A stretch of DNA of 33,500 nt from Desulfuromonadales bacterium. GTDB lineage: Bacteria; Desulfobacterota; Desulfuromonadia; Desulfuromonadales; Syntrophotaleaceae. The notes below the pieces were generated by a model that had not been told where the DNA came from, searched no databases, and saw only the letters and a list, made by a program, of their open reading frames with translations. Both the position numbers and the translations under genes were made by a program. Positions 7,608 through 16,023 of the stretch are shown one piece after another (position 1 is the first letter of the stretch; each line of letters starts with the position of its first letter). Where the stretch lies: NCBI GenBank assembly GCA_013619105.1, contig JABXKU010000027.1, forward strand, positions 1 to 33,500, written 5' to 3'.

Positions 7608-8639
7608 TTAAAAAATGTGAGCAGAGACCGGATCAAAACCAAGCATAACCGCATCACCCACTTCGAAACCGTTCTTAAATAGATTCTTGCGATCGAGATA
7701 GGTAATAAATTCTGCCTCTTGGCAGCGAACACAGATTTCATGCACGAAACCTAAAGGGACGATTTTAGCGATCTCGCCGGTAAACACCTGACAGTCAGCA
7801 TCGGCTAAGGATGTTTTGGCCAGCAGGATATCCTCCGGCCGAAGGGCCAGATAGCGACCGCTGTCCGTAGTCGGCAAGGGACAACTCAAGCCGCCGAATT
7901 CGGCCAATCCATGAGCGAAGTTTCCTTCAAAAATGTTCTTCATGCCGACAAAATTGGCGACAAAGGGGGTCGCGGGCTGATCGAAAACCTCTTCAGTGGA
8001 CCCTATCTGCTCCATAACCCCTTCGCGAATAATCCCAACTCGGTCGGCAAGGCACAGGGCTTCGTTGAAATCATGGGTGACCATCATAAATGTGATCCCC
8101 AACTCGCGATGCAGGTCCTTCAGAGCCCGACGGATTTCGTCGCGAAAATTGGGGTCGAGGGCCGACAAAGGCTCATCTAGGAGTAACACCTGCGGATTGA
8201 CACTCAAGGCCCGGGCCAGACAGACCCGCTGTTTTTCACCACCGCTTAAGTGCAGCGGACGCCGTTGCACGATCCGTTGCAACCCGAGCAACTCGATGAG
8301 ATGGTCGATTCTCTGCTTCCCTTCGACCATATCGACACCGTGATAGCGTAAGCCGAAGCAGATATTTTCCATCACCGTCAAATGGGGGAAGAGCGCGTAG
8401 TCCTGATAGACGATGCCGATGCGCCGCCGCTCGGGCGGTAGGTGGGTCAAGTCCCTACCATCCACCCGAATCTTCCCTTGCGTTACCTTAACCAATCCGG
8501 CAATGGCCTCGAGGATTACTGTTTTGCCGGAACCGGTTGGTCCGAGCAAGGCAAAAAACTCCCCTGCCGCCACCTGTAGCGAAATATCCTGCACGGTAAA
8601 ACCAGGCAGGCATACAGTCAGCTGATCCAGTTGAATCAT
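7608..8639 (-). CDS. wtpC: Tungstate/molybdate ABC transporter ATP-binding protein
   Basis: This is the ATPase subunit of the transporter, on the cytoplasmic face (343 residues). The Walker A motif GPTGSGKT is at 33-40, the Q-loop at VYQD, the ABC signature LSGGE at 131-135, Walker B VLLLDEP at 151-157 and the switch histidine in MVTHD. The last 110 residues look like a TOBE/MOP-type regulatory domain that may sense the oxyanion. Its ATG overlaps the wtpB stop (ATGA), so it is coupled to the permease. The assignment to W/Mo rather than sulfate rests on the flanking WtpA proteins. Confidence 0.9.
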   Translation of the reverse strand: MIQLDQLTVCLPGFTVQDISLQVAAGEFFALLGPTGSGKTVILEAIAGLVKVTQGKIRVDGRDLTHLPPERRRIGIVYQDYALFPHLTVMENICFGLRYHGVDMVEGKQRIDHLIELLGLQRIVQRRPLHLSGGEKQRVCLARALSVNPQVLLLDEPLSALDPNFRDEIRRALKDLHRELGITFMMVTHDFNEALCLADRVGIIREGVMEQIGSTEEVFDQPATPFVANFVGMKNIFEGNFAHGLAEFGGLSCPLPTTDSGRYLALRPEDILLAKTSLADADCQVFTGEIAKIVPLGFVHEICVRCQEAEFITYLDRKNLFKNGFEVGDAVMLGFDPVSAHIF

Positions 8640-9466
8640 CGCTCAACCTTTCGCGGCAGCGAAACCAACCGCAACAATGTAAACAACAGCAGACAAACCA
8701 GGATCAACCAGACTCCGACCGGTTGCGAATATTTAAGACCATAGGCGGTAAAACGCTCGTACATGAGTACCGGCGCGATCATGGGATGATAGGCAACAAT
8801 GACCACCGCCCCGAACTCACTGACTGCACGGGCCGCGCACATGATGAAGCCGCTAAGCATGTGCCGCCAGGTCAAAGGAGCTGTCACACGAAAAAAGGTC
8901 GCCGCCCGACCGGCACCAAGACTGCGAGAGACGTTCTCCAATCGCACCGGAACACTTTCGAATCCCGCCTTGGCAGCATTGACATAAAAGGGCATACCGA
9001 CAAAAACCAGGACCACGATGATTCCGGTAACACTACCCATGATACGCAGTCCGATTTTAGCCATCAACTGCCCCAGGTAATGACCGCGCCCCAGCAGGCT
9101 GAGGATGGCGATACCTACCACCGGATGGGGAATCATAATCGGCAGGTCGATAATGCTTTCCACCAACCTCTTGCCGGGAAAGTCGTTTCGAGCCAGCAGA
9201 TACGCGAGGGGGGTACCGAAGACAAAGGAAATCAGGGCTGCGCTCACTGCCGTGTAGATCGACAGCCAGATCGATGAGAGCACCTGAGGATCGCGAATAG
9301 TCTCCACCAGACTGGCTACCGTCGGTTGGGAAACCATCCGATAAAGGGGTAGCACAATAAACAGCAGGACTGTGAAGCTGCAAAAACCGGCCAAATATAA
9401 AAAGGGGCTACCGAACGACAACCGTCGACTTTCGGCAACCCCTTTTTGAACGTTCATCACTTGCAT
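8636..9466 (-). CDS. wtpB: Tungstate/molybdate ABC transporter permease
   Basis: This inner-membrane channel subunit (276 residues) has about six hydrophobic segments and a binding-protein-dependent permease EAA loop around residues 178-200 (ENVSRSLGAGRAATFFRVTAPL), where the ATPase docks. The start at 9466 is four bases after the stop of the upstream binding protein. An ATG three codons later is also possible, and neither has a strong ribosome binding site, so translation is probably coupled. It is in the ModB/CysT-like family, and its specificity is inferred from context. Confidence 0.88.
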   Translation of the reverse strand: MQVMNVQKGVAESRRLSFGSPFLYLAGFCSFTVLLFIVLPLYRMVSQPTVASLVETIRDPQVLSSIWLSIYTAVSAALISFVFGTPLAYLLARNDFPGKRLVESIIDLPIMIPHPVVGIAILSLLGRGHYLGQLMAKIGLRIMGSVTGIIVVLVFVGMPFYVNAAKAGFESVPVRLENVSRSLGAGRAATFFRVTAPLTWRHMLSGFIMCAARAVSEFGAVVIVAYHPMIAPVLMYERFTAYGLKYSQPVGVWLILVCLLLFTLLRLVSLPRKVER

Positions 9467-9470
9467 CGAT

Positions 9471-10457
9471 TTAGGGCTTCACTTCAACCAAAGATTGGAG
9501 CGAAGTCGGCAACAGAGCATGCATCTCAGCCGTGGGGACGCGAGCCGGCACGAAGGGAGGCTGGCCCATCTCTGTAAGAATTTTCATGCCGCCCTCAGGA
9601 TCGAGCATATAGGCCAGAAAGGCCTCTGCAGCAGGCTTGTTTGGAGCGGCATCGACAATGGTCACCCCATAGGTGATCGACTGACCGGTGCGAGTAACAA
9701 AAGTACCAGGCTTCTTACCACTAACCTCAACCTTGGCCTGCTTGTAAAAATCGTTCATCAGGTAGTTGCCAAGATTAATTTCATCGGGCAGGGAGATATA
9801 TTTCAGGCCATGCTGAACCGCTACCGAGCGATACTCCCAGGCATAATCCATTTCACCTGCCTGCAACAGGGCAACGAGCTCAACCGCCTTAGGCCGGACA
9901 TTCTTCATCGGACGGTTGGCGATAAGTTTATCGTAGAGCCCCGGTTGGGCGAGATGCTTCTCGGCTAACTGCAGTACCATCAGGCTGCGATAACCACAGG
10001 GGTCGAGGTCGGGGGCCGAATGTCCCCAGACCACCTCGGGGCGCTGCAGAATTTCGGACCAGTTGTCGGCGTTGACTTCCCTAGCGAACTGGCTCTTATC
10101 GGTGTAACACAGCACCAGTTGATTGGACGCAAAACGGATGTTAAGCGCCGCATAATCAGGAATCAACGACTTGTCGATAACCTTATAGTCTGCCGAAGCC
10201 ATAATGTCGGCGGCCTTACCGACCTCGGAGATCAGCCGGGCCATCTTGGTGCTGCCCCCCCCTTCCCGCAATACATCGACTTGCGGATACTTGGCCTCAA
10301 ATTTCTTTTCAATGGCAGCAAAGGGTACGGATAAACTTCCGGCATGAAATACAACCAACTTACCCGTCGGTTGCTGCTGATCATTATCGGCCAGCAGAAA
10401 GCCGTAACTGAAGCCCCCAAGGGCTAATACCAGTAAAACTCCCAGCAACTTCTTCAT
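9471..10457 (-). CDS. wtpA: Tungstate/molybdate-binding protein WtpA-like, paralogue 2
   Basis: This is the first gene of the transporter operon (328 residues). A strongly hydrophobic N-terminal segment (residues 5-22) is the signal or membrane anchor, and there is no lipobox cysteine. It carries [12 protein letters not shown] (35-46), [28 protein letters not shown] (152-158) and YAWEYRS with Glu208. This keeps both acidic residues that, from memory, complete the octahedral oxyanion site of the archaeal homologues. GAAGGAG precedes the ATG. A ModE-box-like palindrome lies about 75-100 bp upstream, so expression is probably repressed when molybdate or tungstate is plentiful. Confidence 0.92.
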   Translation of the reverse strand: MKKLLGVLLVLALGGFSYGFLLADNDQQQPTGKLVVFHAGSLSVPFAAIEKKFEAKYPQVDVLREGGGSTKMARLISEVGKAADIMASADYKVIDKSLIPDYAALNIRFASNQLVLCYTDKSQFAREVNADNWSEILQRPEVVWGHSAPDLDPCGYRSLMVLQLAEKHLAQPGLYDKLIANRPMKNVRPKAVELVALLQAGEMDYAWEYRSVAVQHGLKYISLPDEINLGNYLMNDFYKQAKVEVSGKKPGTFVTRTGQSITYGVTIVDAAPNKPAAEAFLAYMLDPEGGMKILTEMGQPPFVPARVPTAEMHALLPTSLQSLVEVKP

Positions 10458-10531
10458 AACATGCTCCTTCGCTCAGCATTGAAATTAAGGATGGGAAGTG
10501 ATGTATATAATTTGCTATGCACCGACACCAC

Positions 10532-10557
10532 TCGCTATATCCGAAAGAATATAGCGA
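10532..10557 (-). promoter_or_regulatory. ModE-box-like operator upstream of the wtp operon
   Basis: TCGCTATAT (10532-10540) and ATATAGCGA (10549-10557) are a perfect 9-bp inverted repeat with 8 nt between. The published ModE consensus, from memory, is CGCTATATA-N6-TATATAACG. Its outer eight-base half-sites fall at exactly this spacing, with one base differing. It lies 75-100 bp upstream of wtpA2, overlapping or adjoining the likely promoter region. A ModE, TunR or related W/Mo regulator is the likely binder; none is encoded in this window. Confidence 0.7.
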
Positions 10558-10620
10558 AACTGAACATCAGCGTCAACTAGATTCCCAGAGGGGGAATCGA
10601 ATCATAAATAACAAAAACGC

Positions 10621-10782
10621 TCATCGGCGGTGCTTCCGGCGCAGGTCAGTAACTGCACCATTAAACCAGCCGATGCGTTCGATTGCAGCAGAGTTAAGTT
10701 GCGGTACATAGGGTTTCATATCGGGAAAGGGCGTCCCATTGCGCATAGCTACTTCAGAGACCTTAAATATTGCCTCATGCAT
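10621..10782 (-). CDS. Unrecognised 53-aa small protein
   Basis: This minus-strand frame, below 60 codons, starts at ATG 10782 (or GTG 10800 for 59 residues) and ends at TGA 10621. The product looks like a genuine protein: MHEAIFKVSEVAMRNG, then PYVPQLN, then IERIGWFNGAVTDLRRK and a basic end. The ribosome binding site is weak (GGTGAG about 10 nt upstream). It lies upstream of the ModE-like box and points towards the wtp operon. I know no family for it. It could be a small regulator-like protein, or the C-terminal remnant of a longer gene, because the frame stays open for several codons before the ATG. Confidence 0.5.
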   Translation of the reverse strand: MHEAIFKVSEVAMRNGTPFPDMKPYVPQLNSAAIERIGWFNGAVTDLRRKHRR

Positions 10783-10915
10783 GGCAGTCAATCTCACCAC
10801 CGATCGGTCAGCAAATGATCTCTATAAGTAAAAACCCTTTCCTCTGGAATGGATTTTTACGAAGATTCCAAGCCTGTTTATAACGGCGGTCTGCCAGCAG
10901 CAACAAAGAAAAAGT

Positions 10916-10943
10916 TTACCTAATCAGCGGATTACTCTAAAAT
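10916..10943 (+). promoter_or_regulatory. Weak candidate promoter for the plus-strand FKBP gene
   Basis: TTACCT (10916-10921) and TAAAAT (10938-10943) are separated by 16 bp. The -10 matches five of six consensus positions and the -35 only three. It lies about 95 bp upstream of the chosen start. Confidence 0.3.
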
Positions 10944-11037
10944 GGCGAAATTAAAAAGGCTCACCTCTGCCCATTTTTGCAACCAGCGAGCCGTTCTCTG
11001 CGGCTCCGAACCAGTTTTTATCAGGAAAGGATTCCCC

Positions 11038-11727
11038 ATGAAAAAGGCACTATTAGCACTGGCCTGTCTGGGACTACTGGCTCCAACAGCTTGTGCTCAG
11101 GAACACCCCCCCGTGGAAAGCGAGCAACATAAACTCAGCTACAGCCTGGGTTATAACATCGGTCGGGATTTTAGCCAGAAGCAACTGGATGTCGACCCCG
11201 ACGTTTTGATGCGAGGCATGAAGGATGCGTTATCCGGCAGCACCACCGCGCTCAGCGAAGACGAAATGCGTCAAGCCATGATGGACCTGCAAAAAAAGAT
11301 GATGGCCAAGCAGCAGCAACAGGTTAAGCAACTGGCGGAGACCAACGAACAGGCTGGCAAAACCTTCCTGGCTGAAAATCGGCAGAAAGAAGGCGTCAAG
11401 ACCACTATGAGCGGCCTGCAGTACCTCGTCGTCAGCAAGGGTACCGGTAAAAAGCCAGGGCCTAATGACAAAGTTACCGTACATTACCGCGGCCGACTGC
11501 TGGACGGCACCGAGTTCGACAGCTCTTACAAGCGCAACAAGCCGGCAACCTTTTCGGTGGGCGGCGTGATCCCCGGCTGGACCGAGGGACTGCAATTGAT
11601 GAAGGAAGGGGCCAAGTGGCAGCTGTTTATTCCTGCCAAGCTGGCCTACGGTGAAAAAGGTGCCGGACCGATGATTGGCCCCAATTCCACCCTGATTTTT
11701 GATGTGGAGCTGGTCTCGATCAACTAA
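11038..11727 (+). CDS. Secreted FKBP-type peptidyl-prolyl isomerase, FklB/Mip-like
   Basis: This is a periplasmic or outer-membrane-associated folding enzyme (229 residues from the ATG at 11038). The signal peptide runs to about residue 20 (LLAPTACA then QEH). The residue before the cysteine context does not make a good lipobox, so signal peptidase I is likelier. Residues 30-115 are the helical FKBP N-terminal dimerisation domain rich in Gln and Lys. The FKBP domain from about 125 has [30 protein letters not shown] and the C-terminal [16 protein letters not shown] precedes this ATG; the upstream in-frame ATG at 10942 would place 32 unrelated residues before the signal peptide. It is the only clear plus-strand gene here, and it is closed by a strong terminator. 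Confidence 0.93.
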   Translation: MKKALLALACLGLLAPTACAQEHPPVESEQHKLSYSLGYNIGRDFSQKQLDVDPDVLMRGMKDALSGSTTALSEDEMRQAMMDLQKKMMAKQQQQVKQLAETNEQAGKTFLAENRQKEGVKTTMSGLQYLVVSKGTGKKPGPNDKVTVHYRGRLLDGTEFDSSYKRNKPATFSVGGVIPGWTEGLQLMKEGAKWQLFIPAKLAYGEKGAGPMIGPNSTLIFDVELVSIN

Positions 11728-11753
11728 TCACCAGAAAAACCTTTGATTCAAAG

Positions 11754-11779
11754 GCCCGCCACTTGGCGGGCTTTTTTTT
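11754..11779 (+). terminator. Rho-independent terminator of the FKBP gene
   Basis: GCCCGCC and GGCGGGC form a 7-bp G:C stem with an ACTT loop (11754-11771), followed by eight T. It sits between two convergent genes. On the minus strand the trailing T-tract is poor, so it mainly serves the plus strand. Confidence 0.92.
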
Positions 11780-11784
11780 ATTCT

Positions 11785-14700
11785 TCATTTTGGGACAGGA
11801 AACCAAGGACAAAGGCTACCGGCACATTCCCGATTGATAGCCGTCTGGTCGCAGGCAAAAACAGCATCGGCTTTCAGTGCAATGGGCAACACCGCGTTGG
11901 AAAGCTTCGCAGCCTCTTTCAAAGCCAGCCAACAGTCCCGTCGACAGCAACGAGCTAGGGACAGAGCGCTGATCTTCGCCAGAACCTGCTGACTGGCGTG
12001 CTGCACCGCCTGCCGAGCCGGTCCATCGAGGGGATTAGCCTTGAGGATCAGACTAAAGGCGATGCCAACCCCGGCGGCCGCACCACAGACCCCCCAAAAT
12101 GCGCAGCTGCCGCCAGCCAACTGGGAACCACGCTGCAGACCGACAATCAGATCGTCATCGGCCAGTTGACCACCGCTATTGCGGTAAGCAGCCAAAATAA
12201 CCGCCGGCACCAAGGCATGATATTCGGGACCGTTGGCAGGAATAGACGGATGGCTGCGCATCTCTTCAAAAAGATTCAACAGGTCGGTCTCTGTACTGGC
12301 CAGGGCCAGACGCTCAATCACCTGCAAAGCGTCCACCGAGTGGCAATTATCGCAAACAAAATGTCCCTGTTCACAGACGGCGTTCGCCGGCAACTGTTGC
12401 TGACAGTAACTGCAGCGCCGTTGTTCCTCTCTTTCAAGATAATGAAGCTCTGCACCGCAGATCATGCAACCGGCAGCGAATCGTTCTTTTGCCGCCTCTG
12501 TGCAGATTGCCGCTTTCGGCTCGGCAGGCAGAGCACAACAAGACGCCCCCAGGTCAAGGTTGGTCACCGCGCCTTGCCCATCGAGTCGAAATAGGCTGTC
12601 GCCAGCCATGGCGGCAATCTGTCGGTCAAGGCTTGTCACCTGCCCCGGAACCAGTTGCTGCCCGTCAGCCGTAATAACCGTAGCGAAAGGTCCGCGATAG
12701 ATAACCGGGACCCGATCGACTGGCTTCGGTTTAAAGGCTTCAAAGGTCAGAGAAAAGAAGGGATGCCCCTGCACCACCCGGTAGGGAAAACGTTTGATGA
12801 GGCGAATGGCGATAAACCCGGACTCTTCGAGAATGCCGACCAAGTCCTTTTGAGTCAGGGCACCGGCGATACACTCGCCGCGCAACAGTTCGTCGTTGCG
12901 CAGGGCGGCCGACGGTTCCTGCTCGCAAACAACATCCGATATCACCAACCTGCCGCCAACCTGCAGCACCCGGTGGATCTCGGCAAAGGCCTGGCGTTTG
13001 TGGGTCGACAGGTTCATCACGCAGTTGGACAGCACCACATCGGCTGTGCTGTCTTTCAGTGGCAGACTCTCGAGATAACCTTTGTGAAATTCCAAATTTT
13101 TATAGCCGAGCCGCTCCTCGACAGCTGTGGCCCCCTGCCCCGCCAGGGCCAGCATGTTGTCGAGCATATCGATGCCGATGGCCCGACCTTTTGGTCCGAC
13201 CTGCTGAGCCGCAATAAAACATTCCACCCCGCGGCCGCAACCGAGATCGACCACCCTTTCACCGGCCTGCAGCTGAGCGTCGAGCACCGGGCTACCACAA
13301 CCATAACCACGGAAACGATATTCTTCGGGAATATGCTCGATAAGCGACGGCTCGTAGCAAACCGGATTGAGAATATCCTCCTTGGTTTCCTCGGCAGCAT
13401 CGTGATAAAAATCCTGCACTACCGACCGGCTATCGGTGTGGGCCAACGACAACAGGCAATTGGAGTGCACCAGAGCCACCGCGCCATGAGCCCCGCAACT
13501 CTCCAGCACATCCCCCATCTTCAAGCGTAACCGGGGTGGCCCCTCGTCACCCTGCGGCAGCGCTTCGCGAACAATCTGCCAGCAAGCTAAAAGTTCGTGC
13601 AAAGGGCTATAAGGATCGGCGCCGATAAAGGAAGCGGCTGACAGATAGCTATGATCCAGATCACCACCGCCAAGCAATAGGCGCCAGGGCGAGTCCAATT
13701 CAGCGGCCGTAGCCTGACGAATCCCCTGTAGCACTGGGCTGTCTTGCCACGCCGCCGCTAAGCCTGAGTCAAGATCGGTGGCCAGTTCGGCAACACCAAC
13801 CAAAGCCGCCGAGGGATAGAGTCGACCATCAGCCCCTACCGCTGCCGATTCCCAGCCGCTGCCGCTGCCGTCATGAACGGTGCCAGAGGGAGCGAAAACC
13901 TGGCTGCGCAAAGCGGTAAGATTATCGATAACGACACCCAGCTCATCGGCTCGTGCGCCAGCCCGGATTAACTGAGGGAAAATGTCCTCAGGTCGAGCAA
14001 AGTCCTCCGCCGATCCCCTGCCCCGTATGAAATACCACATAAAGTGAACATTACCCGCACCGACTTCAGCAGCAAAATCGATCACACCGGGCATATCTTC
14101 CAGGTTGTCAGCAGTAACACACATGGAGAGAGTAAATGGAATCTGCCGCTCTTTGAGCCAGACAAGTTCTTCCCTTAAACGGGAAAAGGCATCGCGGCCA
14201 CGAAGCCGGTCATGAGCGGCTTGCAATCCATCCAAACTGATCTGCAAATGAAGCCTGTTAAAATCCCAGCTATCGTCTTCCAAATACCGGCGCAGCAGAA
14301 GGCCATTGGTCAATACAGCCACATGGGTATGGCCGGGTCGCAACAATTGCTGAACAATGGCCCTGAAATCGGGGTGCATTAAAGGTTCGCCACCGGTCAG
14401 AGCAAAGATACGACAACCCTCATCAAGAGCCTGAGTGGCAAGTTTCTGCACCACATCGGCTGTCAGCTGCGCTTTTTGGCCAGGTGCCGAAGCAAACATA
14501 CAGTGCCTGCAGCTCAGATTGCAGTCGTTGGTCAGGTGAAACCAGAGTTCCCGCAGCTGCGGAGGACCCAACAGGGCGGCCCGGCCAGGGTAGGGTTCAC
14601 AGGTATCCGCCGGCAACCGCTGTAAAAAACGCGTCGCTATTAAAGCGGCATTGTAACCCTTGCCCTGTTTAAGTTTCAGCAATAATTCATCAGCGGCCCG

Positions 14701-14793
14701 GTTGGGCACAAACCAGCTCGGCCGATCGGTACGCACATATATGGGAACACCACTCTCTTCGAAGCGGTGCCAAGCTTGAGGGTCAAAAGACAT
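11785..14793 (-). CDS. Radical SAM / ArsM-like methyltransferase / DUF5714 fusion protein
   Basis: This 1002-residue cytoplasmic enzyme has three modules. Residues 1-75 may be a small recognition domain. The radical SAM core has CNLSCRHC with cluster cysteines 91, 95 and 98 and GGEP at 134-137. A SPASM-like region around 315-400 reads GRLYPSAAL where YPC is usual, and it is short of cysteines. Residues 460-690 resemble arsenite-type (ArsM) methyltransferases: GYGCGSPV, SAM motif VVDLGCGRG at 514-522, SNCVMNLS at 589-596 and RVLQVGGRLVISD. Residues 770-1002 match my recollection of DUF5714: CMIC 776-779, CSYC 794-797, CDNCH 814-818, HPS and GPEYHALVPAV, then a cysteine-rich tail. The start at 14793 is chosen because homology begins there; the in-frame ATG at 14865 adds 24 unlikely residues. 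Substrate unknown. Confidence 0.85.
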   Translation of the reverse strand: MSFDPQAWHRFEESGVPIYVRTDRPSWFVPNRAADELLLKLKQGKGYNAALIATRFLQRLPADTCEPYPGRAALLGPPQLRELWFHLTNDCNLSCRHCMFASAPGQKAQLTADVVQKLATQALDEGCRIFALTGGEPLMHPDFRAIVQQLLRPGHTHVAVLTNGLLLRRYLEDDSWDFNRLHLQISLDGLQAAHDRLRGRDAFSRLREELVWLKERQIPFTLSMCVTADNLEDMPGVIDFAAEVGAGNVHFMWYFIRGRGSAEDFARPEDIFPQLIRAGARADELGVVIDNLTALRSQVFAPSGTVHDGSGSGWESAAVGADGRLYPSAALVGVAELATDLDSGLAAAWQDSPVLQGIRQATAAELDSPWRLLLGGGDLDHSYLSAASFIGADPYSPLHELLACWQIVREALPQGDEGPPRLRLKMGDVLESCGAHGAVALVHSNCLLSLAHTDSRSVVQDFYHDAAEETKEDILNPVCYEPSLIEHIPEEYRFRGYGCGSPVLDAQLQAGERVVDLGCGRGVECFIAAQQVGPKGRAIGIDMLDNMLALAGQGATAVEERLGYKNLEFHKGYLESLPLKDSTADVVLSNCVMNLSTHKRQAFAEIHRVLQVGGRLVISDVVCEQEPSAALRNDELLRGECIAGALTQKDLVGILEESGFIAIRLIKRFPYRVVQGHPFFSLTFEAFKPKPVDRVPVIYRGPFATVITADGQQLVPGQVTSLDRQIAAMAGDSLFRLDGQGAVTNLDLGASCCALPAEPKAAICTEAAKERFAAGCMICGAELHYLEREEQRRCSYCQQQLPANAVCEQGHFVCDNCHSVDALQVIERLALASTETDLLNLFEEMRSHPSIPANGPEYHALVPAVILAAYRNSGGQLADDDLIVGLQRGSQLAGGSCAFWGVCGAAAGVGIAFSLILKANPLDGPARQAVQHASQQVLAKISALSLARCCRRDCWLALKEAAKLSNAVLPIALKADAVFACDQTAINRECAGSLCPWFPVPK

Positions 14794-14867
14794 AATTAAT
14801 CCATGATTATAGGAACGCCGTGCAAGACACTGCCCGCGCCGATGAATTGAACTTAAGAAAAGCAATG

Positions 14868-14949
14868 ACCGCAGAGGGCGCAGAGAAAAAACGACCCACG
14901 ACCTTCCGGTTTCCTTTGCGTTCTCGAGTGAGCGAAGCGAAGGGGCGGT
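14868..14949. repeat. Imperfect palindromic intergenic element, copy 2
   Basis: It starts ACCGCAGAGGGCGCAGAG and ends with CTTTGCGTTCTCG followed by GGGGCGGT, so the ends are inverse to each other. It shares this ACCGC/GCGGT design and the CGTTCTC core with 7529-7599. The right arm carries an extra GAGTGAGCGAAGCGAAG stretch. Confidence 0.6.
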
Positions 14950-14982
14950 AAAATCGGTTCGGTTCTGTTCTGGTTGCCTTGT

Positions 14983-15696
14983 TCAGACTTTCTTGGCCAG
15001 AGCGGCCCGAGCCAGGCGGGTCACATAAATGGTCACCGCAACTGTGGCAACCAGACCAAACAGGTAAAGTCCCCATTCAAAAGAAGAGCGGCTACGCTCT
15101 TCAACCCCCAGCAAAGCCAGATCGCCGGCCAAGGAACCGAGGTACACATACAACACCCCTCCCGGGATCATACCGATCCACGTGGCCCAGAAGTAATCGC
15201 GCAAGGAAACGCTGGTCAAGCCAAAGGCGTAATTGAGCAGATTGAAGGGAAATACCGGCGACAAGCGGGTTAAACCAACGATCTTCCAGCCCTCCCGCGC
15301 CACGGCCTGATCGACCGCCTGAAATCGAGTGTTTCCGGCTATTCGCTTTGCCACCCATCCGCGAGCCAGGTAGCGGCCGACCAGAAACGCTGCGGTAGCA
15401 CCTAAGGTTGCCGCCAGCGAAACGATGATCGAGCCCTTGACTACTCCGAACAGTGCCCCGGCCCCGAGGGTCAGAATGGATCCCGGCAGAAACAGCACCG
15501 TCGCCAAAACATAGAGCAACACAAAGGCCACCATGCCCCAAGCTCCCAGTCCGGCCACCCAATCCAGGGCGACCCGCAGCAGATCCTGAATCCCCAAGTA
15601 GCGCAACGCGATAAACAGAACGGCGAGTGGCAACAAAAGCAGAAGAGCCTTGATCAACAGCAGCCGATAATTGTTTCTTTTCTGTTCCTGCGCCAT
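14983..15696 (-). CDS. TVP38/TMEM64 (VTT/DedA-like) integral membrane protein
   Basis: This inner-membrane protein (237 residues) is of the VTT domain superfamily, which includes DedA and TMEM64; members are linked to lipid scrambling or membrane homeostasis. The first hydrophobic span covers about residues 12-32. The VTT core follows with the re-entrant-loop signature LPGSILTLGAGALFG, then VGRYLARGWV and PVFPFNLLNYAFGLT. The ATG at 15696 is preceded by AAAGGAG at good spacing, which rules out the upstream ATG at 15750. It stands alone between the fusion gene and the tRNA, with its own likely promoter. Function is not inferable beyond the family. Confidence 0.88.
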   Translation of the reverse strand: MAQEQKRNNYRLLLIKALLLLLPLAVLFIALRYLGIQDLLRVALDWVAGLGAWGMVAFVLLYVLATVLFLPGSILTLGAGALFGVVKGSIIVSLAATLGATAAFLVGRYLARGWVAKRIAGNTRFQAVDQAVAREGWKIVGLTRLSPVFPFNLLNYAFGLTSVSLRDYFWATWIGMIPGGVLYVYLGSLAGDLALLGVEERSRSSFEWGLYLFGLVATVAVTIYVTRLARAALAKKV

Positions 15697-15750
15697 AACC
15701 GCTCCTTTACGAATGACAGGCAATCCAAAGCCTGTAACTGCTGACCGCAA

Positions 15751-15779
15751 ATTTAATTAAACATTAATCCTTATATCAA
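15751..15779 (-). promoter_or_regulatory. Candidate sigma70 promoter of the TVP38-like gene
   Basis: On the minus strand TTGATA (15779-15774) and TTAAAT (15756-15751) are 17 bp apart in an AT-rich stretch. They match five and four consensus positions. The distance to the start codon is about 50 bp. Confidence 0.45.
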
Positions 15780-15870
15780 TAATATTGGCCGGATAGCAAT
15801 AGCACCTGGCTGCAAAGCGCGAAAAAGAACAACAGAGGCGATCCCTTATAGGTTGGAAAAAACCCAACAG

Positions 15871-15907
15871 AAAACAAAAAAAGGAGCCGACCAATAGGCC
15901 AGCTCCT
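15871..15907 (-). terminator. Terminator after tRNA-Leu
   Basis: AGGAGC (15882-15887) pairs with GCTCCT (15902-15907), with partial inner pairing. It is followed on the minus strand by a run of seven T. It lies 10 bp beyond the CCA end of the tRNA. Confidence 0.8.
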
Positions 15908-15916
15908 GATTCAATG

Positions 15917-16003
15917 TGGTACCCGGGACGAGAATCGAACTCGTACAGGATTACTCCCGAGGGATTTTAAGTCCCTTGCGTCTACCAGTTCCGCCACCCG
16001 GGC
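15917..16003 (-). tRNA. tRNA-Leu (anticodon TAA)
   Basis: The 87-nt minus-strand sequence begins GCCCGGGTGGCGGAACTGG and ends CCCGGGTACCA, so CCA is encoded. The acceptor stem is seven pairs with a G:U at the first pair. The anticodon stem-loop AGGGA-CTTAAAA-TCCCT gives TAA. There is a long class II variable arm and a GTTCGATTC T-loop. It starts 20 bp downstream of the mqnA stop, so it may be co-transcribed with it. Confidence 0.97.
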
Positions 16004-16023
16004 TAATTTGAAACGCTGAAATA

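Noticed and set aside
14820-14840. Sigma54-like GGCAGTGTCTTGC upstream of the radical SAM fusion gene.
   Set aside because: The distance between GG and GC is one base short of the required spacing.
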